Shown here: in pieces, positions 1 to 14,782 of the stretch
How the letters are laid out: each line of letters begins with the position of its first letter
Numbering within the stretch: position 1 is the first letter of the stretch
Assembly: GCA_018240525.1 (NCBI GenBank)
Contig: JAFEFN010000015.1
Coordinates: 1 to 41,358 of the forward strand
From: Pseudomonadota bacterium
GTDB lineage: Bacteria; Pseudomonadota; Gammaproteobacteria; Steroidobacterales; Steroidobacteraceae
Length of the DNA: 41,358 nt
Direction: 5' to 3'
The notes under the pieces: generated by a model
Databases searched by the model: none
What the model was told of the DNA's origin: nothing
Seen by the model: only the letters and a program-made list of their open reading frames with translations
Made by a program: the position numbers and the translations under genes

Positions 1-132
1 ATGCCCGGTGACAACATCAAGATGACGGTCGAGCTGATCAGCCCGATCGCGATGGAAGAGGGACTGCGCTTTGCGATCCGTGAGGGCGGCAAGACCGTCG
101 GCGCGGGCGTCGTCTCCAAGATCCTGAAGTAA
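1..132 (+). CDS. tuf: Elongation factor Tu, C-terminal end (partial)
   Basis: Only the last 43 codons and the TAA stop are in the window. The ATG at base 1 is an internal Met, not the start. The residues (MPGDNIKMTVELISPIAMEEG, ending VVSKILK) are the conserved end of EF-Tu domain 3. EF-Tu is the GTPase that delivers aminoacyl-tRNA to the ribosome. The following order of tRNA-Trp, secE and nusG is the usual setting of the tufB-type copy in gammaproteobacteria. A second tuf copy begins at the other end of the window. Confidence 0.97.
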   Translation: MPGDNIKMTVELISPIAMEEGLRFAIREGGKTVGAGVVSKILK

Positions 133-141
133 CGGAAGTAC

Positions 142-217
142 AGGCCAGTAGCTCAATTGGCAGAGCGGCGGTCTCCAAAACCGCAGGTTGGGGGTTCGAT
201 TCCCTCCTGGCCTGCCA
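142..217 (+). tRNA. trpT: tRNA-Trp (anticodon CCA)
   Basis: The 76-base cloverleaf has acceptor arms AGGCCAG/CTGGCCT, a D-loop with AATTGG, the anticodon loop CTCCAAAA with anticodon CCA, a TTCGATT T-loop, discriminator G and an encoded CCA end. It lies 9 nt after the tuf stop and 9 nt before the secE start, so it is probably cut out of a tuf-trpT-secE-nusG transcript. Confidence 0.97.
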
Positions 218-226
218 CCGGTTGAC

Positions 227-610
227 ATGACAGCAGAAGACATCAAAACACAGGACGCGGGCAGCGCGGACACCGCGAAGCTCGTGATCGGCATCGTACT
301 GCTGGCCGCGGGCGTGGCCGGCTACTACGTGCTGGACGGGCAGAACGTCTGGCTGCGCTGGGCCTGCGTCGTGGCCGGCCTGGTCCTCGGTGCGGTGGTC
401 GTGGGCTTCTCCGCCTACGGCGCCAACTTCCGGCGCTTCATGGCCGCCGCGCAGATCGAGCTGCGCAAGATCGTATGGCCGACGCGCGAGGACACCGGGC
501 GCACGACGCTCGCGGTGTTCGTGTTCATCGCGATCGCGAGCGTGTTCTTCTGGCTGCTGGACCTGGCGCTCGCGTCGGCGACGAAATTTCTGACCGGGAC
601 GGGGAGCTGA
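227..610 (+). CDS. secE: Preprotein translocase subunit SecE
   Basis: SecE is the small membrane subunit that clamps SecY in the SecYEG export channel. The 127-aa product has three hydrophobic segments, at about residues 18-36, 43-64 and 96-120. Before the last one is the conserved amphipathic stretch with ELRKIVWPTRE, the SecE signature. The ATG at 227 was chosen because the longer reading frame, which opens at 188, runs through the tRNA-Trp gene. Three membrane segments are typical of gammaproteobacterial SecE. The TGA stop lies 2 nt before the GTG of nusG, so the two genes are probably translationally coupled. Confidence 0.95.
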   Translation: MTAEDIKTQDAGSADTAKLVIGIVLLAAGVAGYYVLDGQNVWLRWACVVAGLVLGAVVVGFSAYGANFRRFMAAAQIELRKIVWPTREDTGRTTLAVFVFIAIASVFFWLLDLALASATKFLTGTGS

Positions 611-612
611 TC

Positions 613-1146
613 GTGGGCCTGAGATGGTACGTCGTGCACGCCTACTCGAACTTCGAGCACCGCGTGGCCAAGTCACTGAAGGAGCGCATCGAGCGCGAGG
701 GCCTGCAGGAGCGTTTCGGCGAGATCCTGGTGCCGACCGAGGAAGTGGTCGAGATGCGCGACGGCCAGAAGCGCAAGAGCGAGCGCAAGTTCTACCCCGG
801 CTACGTGCTGGTGCAGATGGAGATGGACGAGCAGACCTGGCACCTGGTGCGCGATGTGCCCAAGGTGCTCGGCTTCATCGGCGGCACGCCGGAGAAGCCG
901 GCGGCCATCACGGACCGCGAGGCCAACCAGATCCTGCGCCGTGTCGAGGAGGGCGTCGACAAGCCGCGGCCGAAGGTGCTGTTCGAGCCCGGCGAGGTGG
1001 TGCGCGTGGTCGATGGCCCGTTCAACGACTTCAACGGCGTCGTCGAGAGCGTGAACTACGAGAAGAACCGCCTGCAGGTCGCGGTGCAGATTCTGGGGCG
1101 CTCGACGCCCGTCGAACTGGATTTCTCGCAGGTCGAAAAGGCCTGA
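613..1146 (+). CDS. nusG: Transcription termination/antitermination protein NusG
   Basis: NusG binds the RNA polymerase clamp. It suppresses pausing, assists Rho and links transcription to the lead ribosome. The 177-aa product starts with GLRWYVVHAYSNFEHRV, the NGN-domain beginning that carries the RNAP-binding surface. It ends with a KOW domain (FEPGEVVRVVDGPFNDFNGVV), which contacts Rho or S10. The start is a GTG at 613, with GGGGAG as ribosome-binding site inside the end of secE. The longer frame opening at 475 overlaps secE and has no NusG-like residues before this GTG. Length matches the family (E. coli 181 aa). Confidence 0.96.
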   Translation: MGLRWYVVHAYSNFEHRVAKSLKERIEREGLQERFGEILVPTEEVVEMRDGQKRKSERKFYPGYVLVQMEMDEQTWHLVRDVPKVLGFIGGTPEKPAAITDREANQILRRVEEGVDKPRPKVLFEPGEVVRVVDGPFNDFNGVVESVNYEKNRLQVAVQILGRSTPVELDFSQVEKA

Positions 1147-1157
1147 CGGGACGAGGA

Positions 1158-1177
1158 GGCGCCCCCGCGGGGGTGCC
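1158..1177 (+). other. GC-rich hairpin in nusG-rplK gap
   Basis: GGCGCCCCC pairs with GGGGGTGCC, with one G-U pair. No T-run follows, so it is not a clear terminator. It lies in the 115-base gap before rplK, where the L11 operon promoter and leader are expected. I could not place a confident promoter here. Confidence 0.4.
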
Positions 1178-1261
1178 CAATGGGTACGGCGCGAGCCGTT
1201 GTTTGAACCTTACATCCTGAGCAGGGAGCCGCGAGGCGCTGGGACCTGAGGAGAGGTAGTC

Positions 1262-1693
1262 ATGGCGAAGAAAGTCAACGGATACATCAAGCTGCAGGTT
1301 CCTGCAGGCTCTGCCAACCCGTCGCCGCCGATCGGTCCGGCGCTGGGTCAGCAGGGTGTGAACATCATGGAGTTCTGCAAGCAGTTCAATGCGCAGACCC
1401 AGAAGATGGAGAAGGGGCTGCCGATCCCGACGGTGATCACCGTCTACAGCGACCGCAGCTTCACCTTCATCATGAAGACCCCGCCGGCGGCCGTGCTGAT
1501 CCGCAAGGCCATCGGTATTGAAAAAGGCAGTGGGACCCCCAACACCGCCAAGGTGGGCAAGATCTCCCGCAAGCAGCTGGAAGACATTGCCAAGCTGAAG
1601 ACTCCTGACCTTACCGCCGCCGATCTGGAAGCCGCGGTCCGCACCATCGCGGGCAGCGCGCGCAGCATGGGCGTCGACGTGGAAGGAGTCTGA
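1262..1693 (+). CDS. rplK: 50S ribosomal protein L11
   Basis: L11 binds 23S rRNA at the GTPase-associated centre, where EF-G acts and where RelA and thiostrepton also bind. The 143-aa product contains the N-terminal signature KLQVPAGSANPSPPIGPALG and the C-terminal RNA-binding domain (SGTPNTAKVGKISRKQLEDIA, then TIAGSARSMGVDV). Length equals the usual 141-144 aa. A good ribosome-binding site (GAGGAGAGG) precedes the ATG. The stop is 2 nt before the rplA ATG. Confidence 0.98.
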   Translation: MAKKVNGYIKLQVPAGSANPSPPIGPALGQQGVNIMEFCKQFNAQTQKMEKGLPIPTVITVYSDRSFTFIMKTPPAAVLIRKAIGIEKGSGTPNTAKVGKISRKQLEDIAKLKTPDLTAADLEAAVRTIAGSARSMGVDVEGV

Positions 1694-1695
1694 TC

Positions 1696-2385
1696 ATGGG
1701 CGTACAGAAGCGTGTTAAGGCCTGGTCCGAGAAGATCACCCCGGGGAAGGTCTACCCGGTGGACGAGGCGCTGAAACTGGTCAAGGAGTTCGCGGTCGCC
1801 AAGTTCGCCGAGAGCGTGGATGCGGCCGTGAACCTGGGCATCGATGCCAGCAAGTCCGACCAGCAGGTGCGCGGTTCGACCGTGATGCCCAACGGCACCG
1901 GCAAGACGGTGCGCGTGGCGGTGTTCACCACCGGCAAGAACGTGGACGTGGCCAAGGCTGCGGGCGCCGACATCGTCGGCCTGGAGGATCTCGCCGCCCA
2001 GGTGAAGGCCGGCGAGATCAACTTCGACCGCGTCATCGCCAGCCCCGATGCGATGCGCGTGGTTGGCCAGCTTGGCCAGATCCTGGGCCCGCGCGGGCTC
2101 ATGCCGAACCCGAAGGTCGGCACCGTGACGGCCGACGTCGCGACCGCGGTGAAGAATGCCAAGTCCGGCCAGGTCACGTACCGCGTCGACAAGGCGGGCA
2201 TCGTGCACTGCACGATCGGCAAGGCGAACTTCGAGGTGCAGGCGCTCAGGGAGAACCTGACGGCGCTGATCGCCGACCTGCAGAAGGCGAAGCCGGCCAC
2301 GGCCAAGGGCATCTACATGAAGCGCGTGACCCTGTCCTCGACGATGGGGCCCGGCGTGATGGTGGACCAGGGCAGCCTGGGCTGA
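1696..2385 (+). CDS. rplA: 50S ribosomal protein L1
   Basis: L1 forms the mobile stalk at the ribosomal E site. In E. coli it also represses its own rplKA mRNA. The 229-aa product shows the family signature GQLGQILGPRGLMPNPKVGT in its second domain and ends MVDQGSLG. Length is usual for the family (about 230-234 aa). It follows rplK with a 2-nt gap, giving the conserved rplKA pair. Confidence 0.98.
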   Translation: MGVQKRVKAWSEKITPGKVYPVDEALKLVKEFAVAKFAESVDAAVNLGIDASKSDQQVRGSTVMPNGTGKTVRVAVFTTGKNVDVAKAAGADIVGLEDLAAQVKAGEINFDRVIASPDAMRVVGQLGQILGPRGLMPNPKVGTVTADVATAVKNAKSGQVTYRVDKAGIVHCTIGKANFEVQALRENLTALIADLQKAKPATAKGIYMKRVTLSSTMGPGVMVDQGSLG

Positions 2386-2394
2386 TGTGAATTT

Positions 2395-2422
2395 CCCGCA
2401 GCGCCGGCGACGGCGCTGCGGG
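2395..2422 (+). terminator. Hairpin after rplA (attenuator-like)
   Basis: An 11-bp perfect stem (CCCGCAGCGCC / GGCGCTGCGGG) with a 6-base loop lies 10 nt after the rplA stop. TTCGAGTTTG follows, not a clean T-run. It probably causes partial termination or protects the RNA end between the rplKA and rplJL units. A second stem, GGCTGCC (2438-2444) / GGCAGCC (2456-2462), follows. Confidence 0.5.
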
Positions 2423-2465
2423 TTCGAGTTTGATGCGGGCTGCCGTGCCCTGGATGGCAGCCATC

Positions 2466-2540
2466 ATCGAAGACCGCAGGCGAGGGAACCGGCCCTCTTA
2501 ATGGATCGCCCGCGCAGATGGTGAACCGCTTTTCGCAGCG
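2466..2540 (+). promoter_or_regulatory. L10 leader RNA (autoregulatory binding site)
   Basis: The 254-base gap before rplJ contains AAGACCGCAGGCGAGG, then AATGG, then CAGATGGTGAACCGCTTTTC. From memory these resemble the conserved blocks of proteobacterial L10 leaders. That element is a folded mRNA region bound by the L10-(L7/L12) complex to shut off rplJL translation. The match is by recognition; a covariance-model search would settle it and give exact boundaries. Confidence 0.65.
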
Positions 2541-2639
2541 AGGATGTTCCTCGAGGCGTGGAGGTCACCGTCGATAGGCGAGGACGTGCAGGGAATTGCG
2601 CGGCCTCATTCGTGATCTTCAGGCGAGAGGAAAAACTGT

Positions 2640-3173
2640 ATGGCACTCAACCTGGAAGACAAAAAGGCGCTCGTAGCGGAAGTGGCCGAAGTGGCAGCAA
2701 AAGCCCAGTCGGTCGTGGCCGCAGAGTACCGCGGGCTTACCGTCGGTCAGATGACCGAGCTGCGTGGCAAGGCGAGGAAGGCGGGTGTGTACATGCGTGT
2801 GGTCAAGAACACGCTGGCACGCAAGGCACTCACCGGCACGTCGTTCGAGTCCGTGGGACCGAAGCTCAAGGGGCCGCTCGTGCTGGCCTTCTCGAAGGAC
2901 GACCCGGGCGCTGCCGCGCGCGTGGTCAAGGACTTCGCGAAGACCAACGAGAAGCTCGTGGCGACTCTCGTGTCTCTCGGCGGGCAGGTGCTGCCCGGCA
3001 AGGAACTCGAGAAGGTGGCGAGTCTCCCGACCCGCGAACAGGCACTGGCGATGCTGCTCGGCACCATGAAGGCGCCGATCCAGAAGCTCGTCGGCACGCT
3101 TGCCGCACCGGGATCGAAGCTCGTGCGCACCATCGCCGCTGTACGCGACCAGAAGCAGGCCGCGGGCGCTTAA
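2640..3173 (+). CDS. rplJ: 50S ribosomal protein L10
   Basis: L10 anchors the L7/L12 dimers to the ribosome and, in complex with them, represses its own mRNA. The 177-aa product begins with MALNLEDKKALVAEVAEVA. It carries the conserved motifs VVAAEYRGLTVGQMTELR and YMRVVKNTLARKAL, which form the rRNA-binding domain. The C-terminal helix for L7/L12 binding follows. It is slightly longer than E. coli L10 (165 aa), with an Ala/Lys-rich end. The preceding leader and the downstream rplL are the standard arrangement. Confidence 0.97.
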   Translation: MALNLEDKKALVAEVAEVAAKAQSVVAAEYRGLTVGQMTELRGKARKAGVYMRVVKNTLARKALTGTSFESVGPKLKGPLVLAFSKDDPGAAARVVKDFAKTNEKLVATLVSLGGQVLPGKELEKVASLPTREQALAMLLGTMKAPIQKLVGTLAAPGSKLVRTIAAVRDQKQAAGA

Positions 3174-3204
3174 CTGTCTCTAACCACTTTTAGGAGTATT
3201 TGAA

Positions 3205-3591
3205 ATGGCTGCGAACAAAGACGAAATCCTCGATGCGATCTCCAAGATGTCCCTGATGGAAGTCGTCGAGCTGATCTCCGACATGGAGAAGAAGTTCGGC
3301 GTGACCGCCGCTGCCCCGGTGGCCGTTGCCGCCGTCGGCGGTGGCGCCGCTGCCGCCGCCGCCCCGGCCGAGGAGCAGACGGAATTCACCGTCACCCTGA
3401 AGGAGTACCCGGCGGACAAGAAGGTGACCGTGATCAAGGTCATCCGCGAGATCACCGGGCTTGGCCTCAAGGAAGCGAAGGACCTCGTCGAGGGCGCCCC
3501 TTCGACCGTGAAGGAAGGCGTTTCCAAGGCCGACGTCGAAGTGATGAAGAAGAAGCTCGAGGAAGCCGGCGCGAAGGTGGAGGTCAAGTAA
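3205..3591 (+). CDS. rplL: 50S ribosomal protein L7/L12
   Basis: L7/L12 is the multicopy stalk protein that recruits translation GTPases. The 128-aa product has an N-terminal dimerisation domain (KDEILDAISKMSLMEVVELI), then a flexible Ala/Val/Gly-rich hinge (about residues 38-55). The conserved C-terminal domain follows (KKVTVIKVIREITGLGLKEA, KDLVEGAPSTVKEGVSK). It lies 31 nt after rplJ with a good AGGAG ribosome-binding site, which suits the higher synthesis rate needed for a multicopy subunit. Confidence 0.98.
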   Translation: MAANKDEILDAISKMSLMEVVELISDMEKKFGVTAAAPVAVAAVGGGAAAAAAPAEEQTEFTVTLKEYPADKKVTVIKVIREITGLGLKEAKDLVEGAPSTVKEGVSKADVEVMKKKLEEAGAKVEVK

Positions 3592-3607
3592 GACCCCCGC
3601 TGCGCCG

Positions 3608-3650
3608 ATCCCCCTGCCGTGCGGCGCGTGCCGCGGCACGGTGGGGGGAT
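3608..3650 (+). terminator. Attenuator-type hairpin between rplL and rpoB
   Basis: ATCCCCC pairs with GGGGGAT and, inside it, CCGTGC pairs with GCACGG, followed by GATTTTCTG. The rplL-rpoB gap of E. coli is known to hold a partial terminator and an RNase III site that lower rpoBC expression relative to the ribosomal proteins. This hairpin is in the same place and probably has that role. The function is inferred from position and shape. Confidence 0.65.
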
Positions 3651-3736
3651 GATTTTCTGTCCCTGACGATCTGATGACTGCGTGGATATTTTTTTGCTGG
3701 CCGCGCCCGCACCGCGACCAAACCTGAGGTGACCCG

Positions 3737-7882
<4,146 letters not shown>

Positions 7883-7885
7883 GTT

Positions 7886-12094
<4,209 letters not shown>

Positions 12095-12117
12095 GCAGCT
12101 CTTTGGGCGCAGGCGCG

Positions 12118-12137
12118 GCAGGGTCTTCCGACCCTGC
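12118..12137 (+). other. Hairpin preceding the rpoC terminator
   Basis: GCAGGGTC / GACCCTGC form an 8-bp perfect stem with a TTCC tetraloop, 24 nt after the rpoC stop and upstream of the main terminator. No T-run follows. It may stabilise the 3' end of the rpoC mRNA. Confidence 0.5.
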
Positions 12138-12154
12138 GGCGCCCGTAGATCGAA

Positions 12155-12189
12155 GCGGGCCGGTGAGAGATCACCGGCCCGCTTTTTTT
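12155..12189 (+). terminator. Rho-independent terminator of the rpoBC operon
   Basis: A 12-bp perfect stem (GCGGGCCGGTGA / TCACCGGCCCGC) with a GAGA tetraloop is followed directly by seven T. This is a textbook intrinsic terminator and marks the end of the secE-rpoC transcription units. Confidence 0.95.
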
Positions 12190-12221
12190 GGGCCCCGCCG
12201 CGGGGCAACGGAGCAGGCCGC

Positions 12222-12683
12222 CTAGGCTGCGGCGCTGTGGGCCGACAGATAGGCCTCGAGCTTGCCGAACACGCCCGTCCACCCGCGGCGATGGTCGTCG
12301 CGGTTGGCCACCGTCGCCAGCCCCTCCTGGCGCAGCGTGAGCTCGGTCTTGCCGTCGCGCTCCGCGAAGAGAAGGGTCAGGAGGCTTTCCCGCGCCGGAT
12401 CGCCGTCCCAGCACCACGTCATCGCCAGCCGGCGCGGCCGCTCGATGACCCGGAAGACCCCGCCCACCGGGACCACCGGGCCACCGTTGCTCATGCGCAT
12501 GTTGATGCGGTAACGACCGCCCACGTGCGGCTCGAGCAGCGGGATCTCGCACTGCGTGCCAGGCGGCCCGACCCAGCGCTGCCACTCCTCGCGGCTGAGC
12601 CAGGCGTCGAACACCCGCGCGGGTGGAGCATCGAAGATGCGCGTCATCAGAAGGGTCGTGTCCTCGGCGACTGCGATTGTCAT
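12222..12683 (-). CDS. SRPBCC/AHSA1 family protein
   Basis: The 153-aa product belongs to the START-like SRPBCC fold, AHSA1 subfamily. These small hydrophobic-cavity proteins are often encoded next to ArsR regulators and mostly have no known ligand. Typical features are the opening RIFDAPPARVFDAWLSREEW, WVGPPG, the GGRYRINMR strand, GGVFRVIERPRRLAMTW and the C-terminal helix GWTGVFGKLEAYL. The start at 12683 was chosen because its ATG overlaps the TGA of the upstream arsR gene (ATGA). A longer frame opening at 12767 would overlap arsR by 28 codons. The pair is probably one regulated operon. No enzymatic role can be assigned from sequence. Confidence 0.88.
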   Translation of the reverse strand: MTIAVAEDTTLLMTRIFDAPPARVFDAWLSREEWQRWVGPPGTQCEIPLLEPHVGGRYRINMRMSNGGPVVPVGGVFRVIERPRRLAMTWCWDGDPARESLLTLLFAERDGKTELTLRQEGLATVANRDDHRRGWTGVFGKLEAYLSAHSAAA

Positions 12684-13006
12684 TTCCTGTTCCTCGGGTT
12701 GGTCTTGAGATGGGAGGCGAGCCGGTCGAGGCTCCCGCTCCAGAAGCGCTGGTGAAACTCGAGCCACTGCTGGGCAGCGGCGAGGGCCTCGGGCCTCAAG
12801 CGGCAGAGGCGGTGCTTGCCTTCGCGATCGTTCGATATGAGCGCCGCCTCCTCGAGCACCTTCAGGTGGCGCGACACGGCGGGCAGCGAGATCTCGAACG
12901 GCTTGGCGAGCTCGCCCACCGTGGCCGCGCCCCGTGCGAGCCGCGTCAGGATCGCGCGGCGCGTGGGATCGGCGAGTGCATTGAAGGTCAGGTTCAGCGA
13001 CGTCAT
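12680..13006 (-). CDS. ArsR-family transcriptional regulator
   Basis: The 108-aa product is a winged-helix repressor of the ArsR/SmtB type. It opens with MTSLNLTFNALADPTRRAIL, followed by RLARGAATVGELAKPF and the recognition helix EISLPAVSRHLKVLEEAALI. The wing contains NDREGKHRLCRL. There is no CxC metal-binding motif in the expected helix, so it is probably not a metal sensor. It belongs instead to the subgroup paired with AHSA1-like proteins. It ends in a 4-nt overlap with the AHSA1 gene. An inverted repeat just upstream of its ATG probably gives autoregulation. Confidence 0.92.
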   Translation of the reverse strand: MTSLNLTFNALADPTRRAILTRLARGAATVGELAKPFEISLPAVSRHLKVLEEAALISNDREGKHRLCRLRPEALAAAQQWLEFHQRFWSGSLDRLASHLKTNPRNRK

Positions 13007-13027
13007 TTAACGTAAATGTTAATTAAC
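13007..13027. promoter_or_regulatory. Candidate ArsR operator
   Basis: TTAAC-N6-GTTAA overlaps a 10-base perfect palindrome GTTAATTAAC (13018-13027), directly before the arsR ATG. This AT-rich patch stands out from the GC-rich surroundings. Position and symmetry suit autorepression by the ArsR-family protein. The role is inferred. Confidence 0.5.
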
Positions 13028-13192
13028 CAAACTAGAAAGTCAAGCGCATGGTTGAGCGTGGCCCGGCCGGCGGGTGGCGCGGGGGCGAGTCACCGCGCTT
13101 GCAGCCACGCCCGCGTTGCTGCCGCGTCTTGAGTCGCTGCCGCCGAGCGGCTAGTGTCCGCACTGCCCTGCCGCATGAAGGACACCGACGGT

Positions 13193-14728
13193 ATGCCACG
13201 ACCGGGCCGCGCACCTGCCGGCTCTTGGATGGGCGCGTGGACCGTCGCGGTGCTCGCCGCCGGTCCGGTCGCCGCCGGGGAGGGCGCCTTCGACCCGGCT
13301 CCCTGGATCGAGGATCTGCACCAGGTGCGCGCGGTGATGACGCAGAAGTACGCCAACTTCGAGTGGGCCGTGTTCGAGCGCCGCATGCCGCTGGAGGAAC
13401 TGTTCAAGGCCACGGAGGCGCGGCTGCGCGCCGCCGACAGCGATGCGGACGCGCGGCAGATCATCGACCGCTCGCTGCAATCCATCGGCGATGCCCACCT
13501 GCGCATCCAGTGGCCGTCCCCTGCGACGGGGGTGGCGGCGGATGCGGGCGAGCCGAAGACCCTGTGCCAGGCGCTGGGCTACGATGTCGCCCTGCGCGGC
13601 CAGGGAATCGGAACGACACTCCCCGGCTACCACGCATTGGGCGATGAGATGGCCGCGGAGTTTCCCGGCGGGGTGATCCGCGCCGGACCGTCTACCGTCG
13701 GCGTGGTGCGCGTCGGGATGTTTGGCCCCCAAGGCTATCCGGAGCTGTGTACGTCGGCACGCGAAGCGCTCGGCATCGCGGAGTCCGCGGTCTGCGATGC
13801 CGCCTGCGCCAACCACATCGAAGCGGCGGTGTATGAGCTGATGGGGCAGGACCTTGCGCGCCGCATCCGTCAGCTCTCGCGCAGCGGCAGCAGCGTGCTG
13901 CTCATCGACATCACCGGCAACGGCGGCGGCTCGGAGTGGGCCGAGGCCGCGGCCCGCATGGTCAGTCCCCTCGGCTTGCGCTCGGAGCGGCGCGAGGGCG
14001 TGCGCGGCGAGCACTGGGCCGGGTACTGGGAAACGCTTGCGCGCGAGCTGCGCGATGCCGCACACGCGGCGCCCGCCGAAGATGCGCCGCAACTCGAGCG
14101 GTGGGCGCAGCAGGTGGACCAGGCGCGGATAGCGGCGAGTACGCCCTGCTCGGCGGAGGCGTTCTGGTCCGGGCGCCGGCCACCCTGCAAATGGCTTGCG
14201 CCCGCGTTCTATGCCACCGGGATCCTCGCCGAGGCGGATGCGGCGACGCTGCGCGGCAAACCCTGGGGTCCGCTCGTCTTCAGCCCGGCCCAGTACGACT
14301 TCGAGAGCGCGGTGTGGCAGGGTCCCGTGCTGGTGCTCGTCAACCAGGGAACCGCCTCCGCAGCCGAGCAGTTCGCCGCCGTGCTCCAGGACAACCGGGC
14401 CGCGGCCATCATCGGCACGCGCACCCTGGGCGCCGGCTGCGGGCACACGCGCGGCGGCACGCCCACGCTGCTCGCGCACAGCCGCGGAGTCCTGCTGCTC
14501 CCCGACTGCGCACGCGTGCGCCTTGATGACTCCAACGAGGTCCATGGCATCGATCCGGACGTGCCGGTCGGGTTGCAGACCACGGAAGGGGTACCGGACG
14601 CGGGACGGTGGGTAGGCGAGGCGCTCGCGCGGGGAATCGAGACCGCCGAGCGCTTGTGTGCCCAGGCGCATTGCCGCCAGCCTGCCGCCGCCAACATGCC
14701 GAGCCTGTCATCCGCGCAGGCGCCGTGA
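13193..14728 (+). CDS. Exported S41-family peptidase-like protein
   Basis: The 511-aa product has an N-terminal export signal (hydrophobic run WTVAVLAAGPVAAG). Its C-terminal half resembles the S41 (C-terminal processing/tricorn-core) peptidase fold. VLLIDITGNGGGSEWAE is the usual 'DLRGNGGG' strand, and VLVNQGTASAAEQFAAVLQD carries the expected nucleophile, Ser389. In Prc/CtpA enzymes a catalytic Lys follows in a G-x-x-T-x-G-K-G motif. Here that stretch reads GTRTLGAGCG, so the Lys is replaced by Ala. It may use another dyad or be non-proteolytic. No PDZ domain is recognised. The ATG at 13193 was chosen because AAGGA lies 11 nt upstream; ATGs at 13154 and 13175 lack a ribosome-binding site. 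The YtcJ-like gene follows after 54 nt. Confidence 0.8.
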   Translation: MPRPGRAPAGSWMGAWTVAVLAAGPVAAGEGAFDPAPWIEDLHQVRAVMTQKYANFEWAVFERRMPLEELFKATEARLRAADSDADARQIIDRSLQSIGDAHLRIQWPSPATGVAADAGEPKTLCQALGYDVALRGQGIGTTLPGYHALGDEMAAEFPGGVIRAGPSTVGVVRVGMFGPQGYPELCTSAREALGIAESAVCDAACANHIEAAVYELMGQDLARRIRQLSRSGSSVLLIDITGNGGGSEWAEAAARMVSPLGLRSERREGVRGEHWAGYWETLARELRDAAHAAPAEDAPQLERWAQQVDQARIAASTPCSAEAFWSGRRPPCKWLAPAFYATGILAEADAATLRGKPWGPLVFSPAQYDFESAVWQGPVLVLVNQGTASAAEQFAAVLQDNRAAAIIGTRTLGAGCGHTRGGTPTLLAHSRGVLLLPDCARVRLDDSNEVHGIDPDVPVGLQTTEGVPDAGRWVGEALARGIETAERLCAQAHCRQPAAANMPSLSSAQAP

Positions 14729-14782
14729 AAGAATGCGCCAGGCAGCAAGTGGCTGCCGTGCCGCCGAATCGAGGAAGATCTG

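Noticed and set aside
188..226. Upstream extension of secE
   Set aside because: The 13 extra codons would be read through the 3' half of tRNA-Trp and do not resemble SecE.
1158..1177. Terminator after nusG
   Set aside because: The hairpin is strong but no T-run follows, and rplK continues on the same strand. It is reported only as a hairpin.
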